A program made the position numbers and the translations under genes. 49,070 nucleotides of DNA from Paraglaciecola marina (lineage in GTDB: Bacteria; Pseudomonadota; Gammaproteobacteria; Enterobacterales; Alteromonadaceae): the NCBI RefSeq assembly GCF_004360155.1, contig NZ_ML178728.1:609-49678 (forward strand). The letters run 5' to 3'. Below, piece after piece: positions 8,621-17,215 of this stretch. The notes beneath the pieces are model-generated. The model did not search any database. It was not told the DNA's origin and saw only the letters and a program-made list of their open reading frames with translations. The first letter of the stretch is position 1. The number at the start of each line of letters is the position of its first letter.

Positions 8621-10251
8621 TAGTCTGCCGCCCGCCCTTTCTGTGGAAATAGTCCTTTGGGTCTTTTTTGAATAAACAACACTAAGCCAACTAAAACAAT
8701 AATATTAGCGAGCACTGAACCGGTTACAGGCTCTAAAAACTTATTAGTTAGCCCAAGTGACATGGCCGCTACGAGTGTGCCCCATAAGTTGCCTACCCCG
8801 CCAAATACCACCACTAGGAACGAATCAATAATATATGCCTGACCAAGATTAGGCCCAACGTTAGTAAGCTGACTGAGCACCACACCAGCGATGCCCGCAA
8901 TACCAGAGCCAAGACCAAAGGTTATGGCGTCTACCCAGTCACTTTTAATACTCAATGCCCGTGCCATATCTCGGTTTTGTGATACGGCTCTTACGTGTAA
9001 TCCCAAAGATGACTTTTTCAAAATAAGTAGCAGTGAAACAAACACCATAATCGAGAACAAAATTATGTATAAGCGGTTAAAGGTGAGTGAGAATATGGGG
9101 TTAATTTGCCATGAGCCACTCATCCACTCTGGGCTAATCACTTGGCGATTTAAAGGTGAAAACACAGTGCGTACTAATTGCTGTAAAATCAAACTGATGC
9201 CAAAGGTAGCAAGCAGGGTTTCCAGTGGCCTACCTTTTAGAAAACGTATCACGCCACGCTCTATTAAAATTCCCACTAAACCAGAAACCAAAAAGGCTGC
9301 GGGTACCGCAATCAACAATGAATATTCAATAATGGATGGAAACGCTATTTGAATTACATAAGTAGTGTAAGCACCCAGCATGATCATTTCGCCGTGGGCC
9401 ATGTTAATTACCCCCATGACACCAAAGGTAATGGCCAGCCCAATTGCTGCCAGCAATAACACTGAACCAAGACTCAAACCAAAAAATATATTTTCAATAA
9501 AGCCATAAAAACTAGCTTGGCTTTCTATGCTATCTAGGGTTTGCTGCAAGGCTAATTTTAATGATGCTTGCTGTTCTGTTAAATCACCTTCTTGTAGGTT
9601 ACTTAGTAGGTTGACTATAGTATTTTTAACTGCTGGTTGCAGTGAGCCACTCAAAGTATTCAGGGCTGTTATTTGCTCTGATATTTCACCATCTCTGAGT
9701 TGCTGCAACGCCATAGTCGCTTGCATAAGCTCTTGCACTTCTTGGTCAGGCTCTTTGTCTATTAATTCACTTATGGTGGCAGTAGAGGCTTTGGTGGGGG
9801 AGTCTAGTAACTGTTTAACCGCTTGCAGTCTTACCTCTTTATCGTCATCTGTTAGGTCTATTTTAGCAATCAAACTACGTAAGCTGCTGCGTAATCTATT
9901 ATTGGTTTTTACTTTAGATATTTTAGATTTTTTTACGACAGATACAGGCTCAGTCGTTAAAGCATCCGTTAATTGGTATTGCCTGTTTTCAGCTTTCACA
10001 GCCTGTACTAACTGCTTGTTAGCCTTGATGTAGTAAAGCTCACCATCCAACATTAATTGTAATATGTGACGGGTTTTCACATCTTTTACTTGGGCTATTT
10101 TTTCGATAAGTGGACCCATAGCCCGTAATTTAGTGCTAGGTAACTGCTCTAAAAGGGGGGTAAGAGCCGTGCTTGAACTGCTATCTGTTTGCAAAGCATG
10201 ACCTTGACTAGATAGGATCAACAAAAATAATAATGAAAATATTCTGCCCAT
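8620..10251 (-). CDS. urtB: Urea ABC transporter permease UrtB
   Basis: LivH-like permease, 543 residues from the chosen ATG. A signal-like start is followed by about 210 residues of helical, HEAT-like soluble sequence (probably periplasmic), then the membrane part starting near NIFFGLSLGSVLLLAAIGLA and containing GVMGVINMAHGEMIMLGAY. The long N-terminal domain is normal for proteobacterial UrtB. I prefer the ATG at 10251, preceded by AAGGA, over the TTG at 10269. A 208-base gap separates it from urtA. Confidence 0.94.
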   Translation of the reverse strand: MGRIFSLLFLLILSSQGHALQTDSSSSTALTPLLEQLPSTKLRAMGPLIEKIAQVKDVKTRHILQLMLDGELYYIKANKQLVQAVKAENRQYQLTDALTTEPVSVVKKSKISKVKTNNRLRSSLRSLIAKIDLTDDDKEVRLQAVKQLLDSPTKASTATISELIDKEPDQEVQELMQATMALQQLRDGEISEQITALNTLSGSLQPAVKNTIVNLLSNLQEGDLTEQQASLKLALQQTLDSIESQASFYGFIENIFFGLSLGSVLLLAAIGLAITFGVMGVINMAHGEMIMLGAYTTYVIQIAFPSIIEYSLLIAVPAAFLVSGLVGILIERGVIRFLKGRPLETLLATFGISLILQQLVRTVFSPLNRQVISPEWMSGSWQINPIFSLTFNRLYIILFSIMVFVSLLLILKKSSLGLHVRAVSQNRDMARALSIKSDWVDAITFGLGSGIAGIAGVVLSQLTNVGPNLGQAYIIDSFLVVVFGGVGNLWGTLVAAMSLGLTNKFLEPVTGSVLANIIVLVGLVLFIQKRPKGLFPQKGRAAD

Positions 10252-10459
10252 GATTTTTCCTTTCCCCAAATAAAAATGTCCAGCTCAAACTAAGAAGTTA
10301 CAAGAGCTGAACGACCAGGGACTTTGAGTTAATGCAGCACACGGCACAGTAATAGTCTTTATAAAACGTAATGGGCCACTTAACATAAACAAAAGTGGGA
10401 GGTGCAAGTTAAAGGGCCTTACTTTGGCGCACAAATACCCTCCCAATAACGATACTAAT

Positions 10460-11746
10460 TTAGAAGTTTTGACCTGAACATTTAGCGGTTTTCACGTCAA
10501 AGTTGCCGCAGTTTACTGGCGCTGTCCAATCAGAAATTAGGTTTTTAGAACTAGGTAGGTAATCAGACCAAGCATCACCAATTACAGTGTCTGGCGTTTC
10601 CCACACCACTTCAAATTGACCGTCTTCTTGAATCTCTCCAATCAATACAGGTTTAGACAAGTGGTGGTTTGCATTCATCACAGCCGTACCGCCTGTTAAA
10701 TTAGGCACAGCAACGCCTATCATGGCTTGTTCAACTTCATCAACGTCAGTGGTGCCTACTTTTTCAACCGCTTTAGCCCACATTTGGAAACCAATATAGG
10801 TGGCTTCCATTGGGTCGTTAGTCACGCGATCTTCGTCACCAATGTATTCTTGCCAGCTTTCGATGAACTCGTCGTTTTCGTCAGACTCAACACTTTGAAA
10901 GTAATTCCAAGCGGCTAAGTGACCAACGAGAGGGGTGGTATCGAAACCAGATAATTCTTCTTCACCTACAGAGAAAGCAACAACTGGAATATCTTCAGCC
11001 GAGATACCTTGGTTTCCCAATTCTTTATAAAAAGGAATATTTGCATCACCGTTGATCGTTGATACCACAGCTGTTTTTTTACCAGCTGAGCCAAACTTTT
11101 TAATATCAGACACTATACCTTGCCAATCAGAGTGACCAAATGGCGTGTAATTAATCATTATGTCTTCTTTTTTAACGCCTTTAGCTAATAGGTAAGCTTC
11201 TAGAATTTTATTTGTGGTCCGCGGATAAACATAATCTGTGCCTGCCAACACCCAGCGCGTAGCACCAATATCATTCATTAAGTAATCAACTGCAGGTATA
11301 GCTTGCTGGTTTGGCGCAGCGCCTGTGTAAAATACATTTTTAGACGATTCTTCACCTTCGTATTGAACGGGGTAAAACATTAAGCCGTTCAACTCCTCAA
11401 GCACAGGTAAAGCGGATTTACGTGACACTGATGTCCAGCATCCAAAAATAACGTCAACCTTGTCTTTAGCCAATAACTCTCGGGTTTTTTCAGCAAACAA
11501 AGGCCAGTTAGAAGCTGGGTCAACCACTACAGGTTCAAGCTTTTTGCCCAGTAAGCCGCCTTTTTTGTTTTGCTCGGCAATCATCATCAACACTGTATCT
11601 TTTAAGGTGGTTTCACTGATGGCCATAGTGCCAGATAATGAATGTAAAACGCCTACCTTGATGGTGTCTTCTTCACCTTGGGCGACGCCATAAAACAATG
11701 AGCTTAAAATGATACTGCTTGTGGTAATAAACTTTCTTAATTTCAT
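10460..11746 (-). CDS. urtA: Urea ABC transporter substrate-binding protein UrtA
   Basis: Periplasmic urea-binding protein, 428 residues with a signal peptide (about residues 1-24, ending near YGVAQGEE). The family segments DTIKVGVLHSLSGTMAISE, FGCWTSVSRKSALPV and LFYPVQYEGEESS are present, as is the two-Cys C-terminus (CGNFDVKTAKC). An AAGGAATTC ribosome site precedes the ATG. It is the first gene of the urt-ure unit and is divergent from the permease-kinase gene; a 13-base palindrome (11770-11782) sits just upstream. Confidence 0.96.
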   Translation of the reverse strand: MKLRKFITTSSIILSSLFYGVAQGEEDTIKVGVLHSLSGTMAISETTLKDTVLMMIAEQNKKGGLLGKKLEPVVVDPASNWPLFAEKTRELLAKDKVDVIFGCWTSVSRKSALPVLEELNGLMFYPVQYEGEESSKNVFYTGAAPNQQAIPAVDYLMNDIGATRWVLAGTDYVYPRTTNKILEAYLLAKGVKKEDIMINYTPFGHSDWQGIVSDIKKFGSAGKKTAVVSTINGDANIPFYKELGNQGISAEDIPVVAFSVGEEELSGFDTTPLVGHLAAWNYFQSVESDENDEFIESWQEYIGDEDRVTNDPMEATYIGFQMWAKAVEKVGTTDVDEVEQAMIGVAVPNLTGGTAVMNANHHLSKPVLIGEIQEDGQFEVVWETPDTVIGDAWSDYLPSSKNLISDWTAPVNCGNFDVKTAKCSGQNF

Positions 11747-11769
11747 ATGAATTCCTTACAGGAAGGTAG

Positions 11770-11782
11770 CGTAGAGTCTACG
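11770..11782. promoter_or_regulatory. CGTAGA-G-TCTACG palindrome upstream of urtA
   Basis: A perfect 6+6 inverted repeat lies 24 bases upstream of the urtA ATG, in the region shared with the divergent sensor gene. Its half (TCTACG) recurs in the larger palindrome at 21411-21430. I suggest it as a possible operator or 5' leader element; no protein can be assigned from sequence. Confidence 0.3.
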
Positions 11783-11981
11783 GAAATGGATTAGTGCTTA
11801 GCTGATGGTAGGATTATCACGTTATAAAAGTCTAAAAGACATGAGTTAAATTACGTAGGTGTGTATCGCCTTATCCCCATAGCTATACATTGTTGTAAAT
11901 TTTAAACTGCAATAATGGGTGTGGTGTTTCATATTTATCCCGTTTAAGGTGGAGTTACCTATTAGTAAAGTTAAACAACAA

Positions 11982-14900
11982 ATGACCCAATCGCCGCAAC
12001 AGTTAAGTAATGCTCGTACGAGCAGGCGCATCTATACAAAATTAGTTGCCAACGAAATGATTGAGGACTTTGCTTTACGATACACATCCAGGCGCGCTAG
12101 AAAATGGTCTTACTCTAGGCTTGCGGTGACAGCACTAGGAATTGTTTCTTTTATGGTATTAGAAGCCATAGGCGGGGCTATTACTCTTAACTATGGATTT
12201 ACCAATGCTGCGTGGGCAATTCTTGCCCTTGTTATTGTGGTGTTTATCAGTGGATTACCCATAAGTTATTATGCTGCTCGGTACGGAGTTGATGCCGACC
12301 TATTAAGTCGAGGGGCGGGCTTTGGATATTTAGGCTCTACTATCACCTCATTAATTTATGCTTCTTTTACCTTTATCTTTTTTGCGTTAGAAGCAGCCAT
12401 TATGGCTATGGCCTTACTGTTGTGGTTAGATATTCCCTTGTCATTCGGTTATGCCGTTAGTGCGTTAGTTGTTATTCCTCTGGCCTCCCATGGCATTACC
12501 AATATCAGTCGTTTTCAAGTGTGGTCACAATTTATTTGGATAGTACTGCAGCTTATCCCCTTACTGTATGTTTTTAATCACCCTGAAAGTAATTTTAAAG
12601 AGTGGATCACTTTTGCGGGTGATGCTGCTGAAAATGGAGGAGAGTTTAATATTCTGCTGTTTGGAGCGGCTTCAGCAGTCTTGTTGTCGCTGGTGGCACA
12701 GATAGGTGAACAGGTTGATTTTTTGCGCTTTTTGCCCTCGACTGCAGACGGTGCAAAACCTGTAAAGTGGTGGACTGCCGTTGTTTTTGCTGGTCCTGGC
12801 TGGGTGATTTTTGGTGCCGCTAAATTGTTTCTAGGCTCGTTTTTAGCTTATTTTGCATTGCAACAAGGAGTTGACAGAAGCTTAGCGAATGACCCGGCCC
12901 ATATGTATCAAATCGCTTTTGGTTATATTTTTAGTAATGAGACTTTAAGTATTGCGGTGGCTGCAGTTTTTGTGATTTTGTCCCAATTAAAAATTAATGT
13001 AGCGAATGCCTACGCAGGTTCTTTAGCTTGGTCTAATTTTTTTAGTCGCTTGACCCATCATCACCCTGGGCGCGTGGTGTGGATGGTGTTTAATATCCTG
13101 ATTGCTCTACTGCTTATGGAGTTGGGGGTATATCAAACTATTGAAAGCATGTTGCAAATATACTCTGTGTTGGTGCTTGCTTGGTTGAGCTCAGTTGCCG
13201 CAGATTTGATAATTAACAAACCATTAGGCTTAAGTCCGCCCCATATAGAGTTTAGGCGCTCGAAACTCTATGATATTAACCCTGTTGGCATACTTTCAAT
13301 GGTAATTGCTTCTGTAGCTGGCTTTTGTGCCCACGGCGGAATGTTTGGCGAACTTGCACAAGCCTTGGGATCATATTTGGCCTTTGTTATCCCTTTTATA
13401 ACGGTACCTATCATAGGTTTTATTACCAAAGGTAAATATTATTTAGTTGCAGACACAGATGAAATTGTTATCAATGAAATGTCAGCTGAACAAACCTGTT
13501 TTAGCTGTGAAAACGAATTTGATTCCGAAGATATGGCTTTTTGCCCTGCTTATGGCCGGCCCATTTGTTCACTGTGTTGTTCTCTAGATGTTAGATGTGG
13601 TGATAAATGCCGTGAGAAAGGCACCTTTTCGGCTCAGGTTAGGTCCGTTTGTCGTAATTTTTTCAGTGAAAAAACCACCCAGTTATTGTCAAACTCAGTA
13701 GCTCAGTGGGCGTTTTTAACCTTGTTGTTGAGTAGTGTTATTGCTGCTGTACTGTTTTTAATTTACAAACAAATGCCATTAGACAGCGCTGAATTAGATG
13801 CTATTTTCACTTCATTATTAATGAAAATATTCTTTTTTATTTTAATTATTGTGGGGGTCATTAGTTGGTTATTTACTTTAGCTCGTACTAGCACTCGCTC
13901 GGCTCTTAAAGAATTGAGAGAGCAAACCTCAGCTCTTGCAGTTGAAGTGACCGCCCACGAAAAAACCAGTAAAGCGTATCAACTTGCCATAGAAACCGCC
14001 GAGTCTTCTAGCCAAGCAAAAAGCCGATATTTAGCAGGCTTAAGCCATGAATTACGGACTCCTCTAAATGTACTTTTGGGGTATGCCCAGTTGCTCTCAA
14101 AAGATAACACCTTGAGCCCAGATACCAGTTTGGCAATCAAAACTATGAAGCGAAATGGCGAGCATTTAGGAGATTTAATTGAAGGGGTATTAGAGGTCTC
14201 TAAAATTGAAGCAGGTAGACTCTATGTACATCGAGATGAAGTGCAGCTTCGCCCGTTACTCGAACAATTAGTCAATATGTTTAAACTGCAAGCAGTATCC
14301 AAAGGATTAGAGTTTCAATCTGACTTTCCGGCATATGTACCAGATTATGTGATTGTGGATAAGCAAAGGTTGCGACAAGTGCTTATTAATCTGATTTCTA
14401 ATGCCATTAAGTTTACGCAACAAGGCAGTATTCAATTAGGTATGCGCTATAAAAATGAAGTGGGCTATTTTACCATCACTGACACTGGTCCGGGTATTTC
14501 AGAACAAGATCAAGAACAAATATTTAAACCCTTTGAACGAGTATCTGCGGTTGAAAGCACCACATCAGGAACTGGACTTGGATTAACAATTTCAAGAGGG
14601 TTAACAGAGTTAATGGGAGGAGATATTTCAGTTTCCAGTGAATTGGGTAAAGGTAGCTGTTTTAAACTTAGCTTGTTTTTACCGAAAATTTCCCATGTAA
14701 CCAAAGAGAGCATTTCAGAAAAGTCTATTAAAGAATTTCAAGGCCCTCAAAAAACCATACTAGTGGTAGATGATGAAGTGGGGCAACGAGATCTTGTACG
14801 AGATATTATGACCCCTGTTGGCTTTAAAGTGATGAGCGCTGACTCTGCGTTTAGTGCTATGGCGGTTTTGCATCACCATAACATTGATCTGATCTTGTTA

Positions 14901-15383
14901 GATTTGAAGATGCCTGATGTGAATGGCTGGCAAGCAGCGAAACAGATGAGAGACGCTAATTTTAAGCAGCCCATCATTATTGTTTCTGCCAATGTAAGAG
15001 ACTTAGAGGTCTCCAATACTGCTATGGGTCAACACAATGACTATTTAGTGAAGCCATTTGTTATTAATGCTCTTTTAGACAAGGTGGGGCATTGGTTAAA
15101 GTTAACTTGGGTATATGACGAAGATGAGCTAAATCCAGATGTTCACGTAGAGAACTCTGATAAATTACTAACAGGTAAAAATCAATATAATGCCTTGAAA
15201 GTCATGGCTGAAATTGGCTATTTGTCGGGCTTTACTAGTAAGTTAAATAAAATCAATCAAGAATATACCTTTCCTGATGGTGTTTACCCATTGCTTAGAG
15301 ACTATGCGCAACAGTGCCAATTCCAACAGATTATTCATAAGTTGGAAACACTAAGCGAGCTGTCCGAAATTGAAACCGACTAA
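11982..15383 (+). CDS. NCS1-permease-like hybrid sensor histidine kinase with receiver
   Basis: An 1133-residue fusion. Residues about 20-485 form a polytopic domain resembling purine-cytosine (NCS1) permeases, with LLSRGAGFGYLGSTITSLIY. Residues about 506-544 hold eight Cys in a zinc-finger-like pattern (CFSC ... CSLCCSLDVRCGDKC). Two further membrane helices and a coiled coil lead to HisKA (SHELRTPLN, phosphoacceptor His about 689), an ATPase domain (NLISNAIKF about 802, DTGPGIS, GTGLGL) and a receiver (Asp about 974, VKPF). A roughly 100-residue tail follows. It is divergent from urtA and convergent with the HupE-like gene (33-base overlap). Likely role: sensing a transported nitrogen compound and phosphorylating a regulator, perhaps the one at 23051. 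Start uncertain: the frame runs back to a GTG at 11919, and AAGGTGGAG at 11946 sits before an ATT codon. Confidence 0.85.
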   Translation: MTQSPQQLSNARTSRRIYTKLVANEMIEDFALRYTSRRARKWSYSRLAVTALGIVSFMVLEAIGGAITLNYGFTNAAWAILALVIVVFISGLPISYYAARYGVDADLLSRGAGFGYLGSTITSLIYASFTFIFFALEAAIMAMALLLWLDIPLSFGYAVSALVVIPLASHGITNISRFQVWSQFIWIVLQLIPLLYVFNHPESNFKEWITFAGDAAENGGEFNILLFGAASAVLLSLVAQIGEQVDFLRFLPSTADGAKPVKWWTAVVFAGPGWVIFGAAKLFLGSFLAYFALQQGVDRSLANDPAHMYQIAFGYIFSNETLSIAVAAVFVILSQLKINVANAYAGSLAWSNFFSRLTHHHPGRVVWMVFNILIALLLMELGVYQTIESMLQIYSVLVLAWLSSVAADLIINKPLGLSPPHIEFRRSKLYDINPVGILSMVIASVAGFCAHGGMFGELAQALGSYLAFVIPFITVPIIGFITKGKYYLVADTDEIVINEMSAEQTCFSCENEFDSEDMAFCPAYGRPICSLCCSLDVRCGDKCREKGTFSAQVRSVCRNFFSEKTTQLLSNSVAQWAFLTLLLSSVIAAVLFLIYKQMPLDSAELDAIFTSLLMKIFFFILIIVGVISWLFTLARTSTRSALKELREQTSALAVEVTAHEKTSKAYQLAIETAESSSQAKSRYLAGLSHELRTPLNVLLGYAQLLSKDNTLSPDTSLAIKTMKRNGEHLGDLIEGVLEVSKIEAGRLYVHRDEVQLRPLLEQLVNMFKLQAVSKGLEFQSDFPAYVPDYVIVDKQRLRQVLINLISNAIKFTQQGSIQLGMRYKNEVGYFTITDTGPGISEQDQEQIFKPFERVSAVESTTSGTGLGLTISRGLTELMGGDISVSSELGKGSCFKLSLFLPKISHVTKESISEKSIKEFQGPQKTILVVDDEVGQRDLVRDIMTPVGFKVMSADSAFSAMAVLHHHNIDLILLDLKMPDVNGWQAAKQMRDANFKQPIIIVSANVRDLEVSNTAMGQHNDYLVKPFVINALLDKVGHWLKLTWVYDEDELNPDVHVENSDKLLTGKNQYNALKVMAEIGYLSGFTSKLNKINQEYTFPDGVYPLLRDYAQQCQFQQIIHKLETLSELSEIETD

Positions 15384-16379
15384 ACGTTCAACTGCCCAGA
15401 ATGCACCTAAAGTTCCCACTAAGTAAAGTGAAGCTGTGCGTACTATCTGACTAAAATTAAAGGTTGTAAACTGTTTAGCTAATACTAACAGCACCGCAAT
15501 AAATATCACTTGGCCGACTTCAACACCTAGATTGAAAAACAACAAGGCTAATCCAGCTTGGTTTGCTGGCATACCTAATTCAGATAAGGCGCTAGCAAAG
15601 CCGAGCCCATGAATTAGCCCAAATAAAGTGACGATTAAAATAGAGCTAGTACCTAGTCTAGTATTAGTTTGTGAAGAGCGTACTAAGGCCTCTTTAGCCA
15701 TTAACATAATTGAAAATGCAATGAGTACCTCAACAGGAGCAATGGGCACAGAGAGCAGTTGATAGTGTGCTAAAGCTAAGGTGATTGAGTGGCCTATGGT
15801 AAAGGTCGTAATTAGGCTAAATAGACGTGGGCCAGTAGCCAATAAACATAAGCACAATACAAAGGCCAAGTGATCCCAGCCAAACCAAATATGTAGCATG
15901 CCTTGCCATAAATAGCGCTGAACTGTTTGTAGTCTGGTTAAGGGGGCTTGCTCTTTATTTGATAGGGGGATCACCACTGTATTAAGGCTTCGTTTAAGTG
16001 TGATGGGCTCATTACTTGCCGTAAGACTTGAATAAAGTTTAGCGCCATCTATATACCAAGGGGTCACAATTTCAGCATCCGCACTTAGCCCACTAGCGCA
16101 GACAAATTGGTAACTTAGTTGAGATTTGTATGCTAAGGATTGGCGCTTAAATTGTTCTAGTTCACAGCCATAAGGCAGGATAATCTCGGTACTGCTGACC
16201 ACTTCTGAAGGTAATTGGGCAATAAAGGTGTATTGATTATCCTCTCCATGCTCCTCTTGAGTAATGCGAAAATCTGCACTATTAAATACGTCTGCTTTGG
16301 CGATACCTATTTGTAAACAAAGCAATAAACTAATGAAGCCTAGCTGCTGCAGTAACCGTGATTTTGGCTTAATTAACAT
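15351..16379 (-). CDS. HupE/UreJ-family membrane protein
   Basis: The 342-residue protein has a signal peptide (to about residue 29, ending AKA), a roughly 140-residue extracytoplasmic domain and about seven membrane helices with the HupE/UreJ_2 motifs HIWFGWDHLAFVLCL, FTIGHSITLAL, FGLIHGLGFASAL and FNLGVEVGQ. Related HupE and UreJ proteins are nickel permeases linked to hydrogenase and urease, so nickel uptake for urease, and possibly for the secreted ureohydrolases, is a reasonable inference. Its start overlaps the PPIase stop by 11 bases, and its 3' end overlaps the convergent kinase gene. Confidence 0.85.
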   Translation of the reverse strand: MLIKPKSRLLQQLGFISLLLCLQIGIAKADVFNSADFRITQEEHGEDNQYTFIAQLPSEVVSSTEIILPYGCELEQFKRQSLAYKSQLSYQFVCASGLSADAEIVTPWYIDGAKLYSSLTASNEPITLKRSLNTVVIPLSNKEQAPLTRLQTVQRYLWQGMLHIWFGWDHLAFVLCLCLLATGPRLFSLITTFTIGHSITLALAHYQLLSVPIAPVEVLIAFSIMLMAKEALVRSSQTNTRLGTSSILIVTLFGLIHGLGFASALSELGMPANQAGLALLFFNLGVEVGQVIFIAVLLVLAKQFTTFNFSQIVRTASLYLVGTLGAFWAVERLVGFNFGQLA

Positions 16380-17151
16380 GGCGGATGATCTTATATTTGT
16401 CGTCTAAATTTTTAATAAAATCTTCCACAGATGTCTCTAGAATATCCACTGTATAGTCGTTTCTAACTTGCATTTGAGCTTGTTCATAGGTGAGAGGCAT
16501 AGATGGACGGCTTGCTGTGACTTTTACAAAATGCCAACCAAATAATGATTGCTCAGGCCCATACCACTCATCGGTAGCAGCAGATTCTAAGGTTTCTAAA
16601 AAAGACTGTCCGAACATGCCTCTTATCATGCTAATTCCGTAGTTAGGGAGGGTTCTGCCCCGCCAAAACTCATCGCCTGTCACAGTCTCACCGGCACTTA
16701 ACTTATCTAATATGTCTGCTTCAGGTTGTTGTTCAAAAAACACATGCTGAAAGCTTAAAGACGGCTCAATAACATAACGTTTAATATGCTTTAGGTAATA
16801 TGGAACTAAATCTTTTTCACTTGGTTCTGACAATTCGCCAGTGGCTTGTAAGCGCATTTCTTCTACCAAGGTTTCTCGTATCTCTGAGTTAGATAGGTGC
16901 AGTCCAGCTGCTAGGGCTTCTCGAAATAACACTTCTTCTTGAATATAAGTTTTTTCTATCTTGGCAATATCTTCAGGAGTAGCAGCTCTGCCTGTTAGTA
17001 ATTCTAGTTGTTTAACAAATAAAGTTCTGTTGTTTTCGCTGAGTTCTATGGGAACTTCAGAGGCTTGCTGTAAATAGCTATAGAGTGAAAACACTATCAC
17101 TCCAAATATTACGAATAATACTAAGGGGTCTTGATACAGCTTTTTTAACAT
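16369..17151 (-). CDS. Membrane-anchored parvulin-like peptidyl-prolyl isomerase
   Basis: 260 residues with an N-terminal membrane anchor (LVLFVIFGVIVFSLYSYL) and a periplasmic domain resembling PpiC/SurA-type isomerases (EEVLFREALAAGL, then SLSFQHVFFEQ and FGWHFVKV). The same type of protein often stands beside HupE/UreJ_2 genes in proteobacteria, and here the two genes overlap by 11 bases. The ATG at 17151 is preceded by a GAAGTTGAG-like site; an in-frame TTG at 17175 is the less likely start. The likely role is folding of exported partner proteins; the substrate is unknown. Confidence 0.75.
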   Translation of the reverse strand: MLKKLYQDPLVLFVIFGVIVFSLYSYLQQASEVPIELSENNRTLFVKQLELLTGRAATPEDIAKIEKTYIQEEVLFREALAAGLHLSNSEIRETLVEEMRLQATGELSEPSEKDLVPYYLKHIKRYVIEPSLSFQHVFFEQQPEADILDKLSAGETVTGDEFWRGRTLPNYGISMIRGMFGQSFLETLESAATDEWYGPEQSLFGWHFVKVTASRPSMPLTYEQAQMQVRNDYTVDILETSVEDFIKNLDDKYKIIRHVN

Positions 17152-17215
17152 GAACAACTCAACTTCTTTTAACAATACTTTTTAAGGTGATTAACTAAAA
17201 TGAACAGCCCCAACA

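Noticed and set aside
10252-10459. Separate small gene or promoter between urtA and urtB
   Set aside because: No frame with a ribosome site and no clear -35/-10 pair; the gap is read as an untranslated stretch of the urt transcript.
11946-11963. ATT start codon for the permease-kinase, behind AAGGTGGAG
   Set aside because: The spacing is attractive, but ATT starts are very rare; the ATG at 11982 is kept while the doubt is noted.
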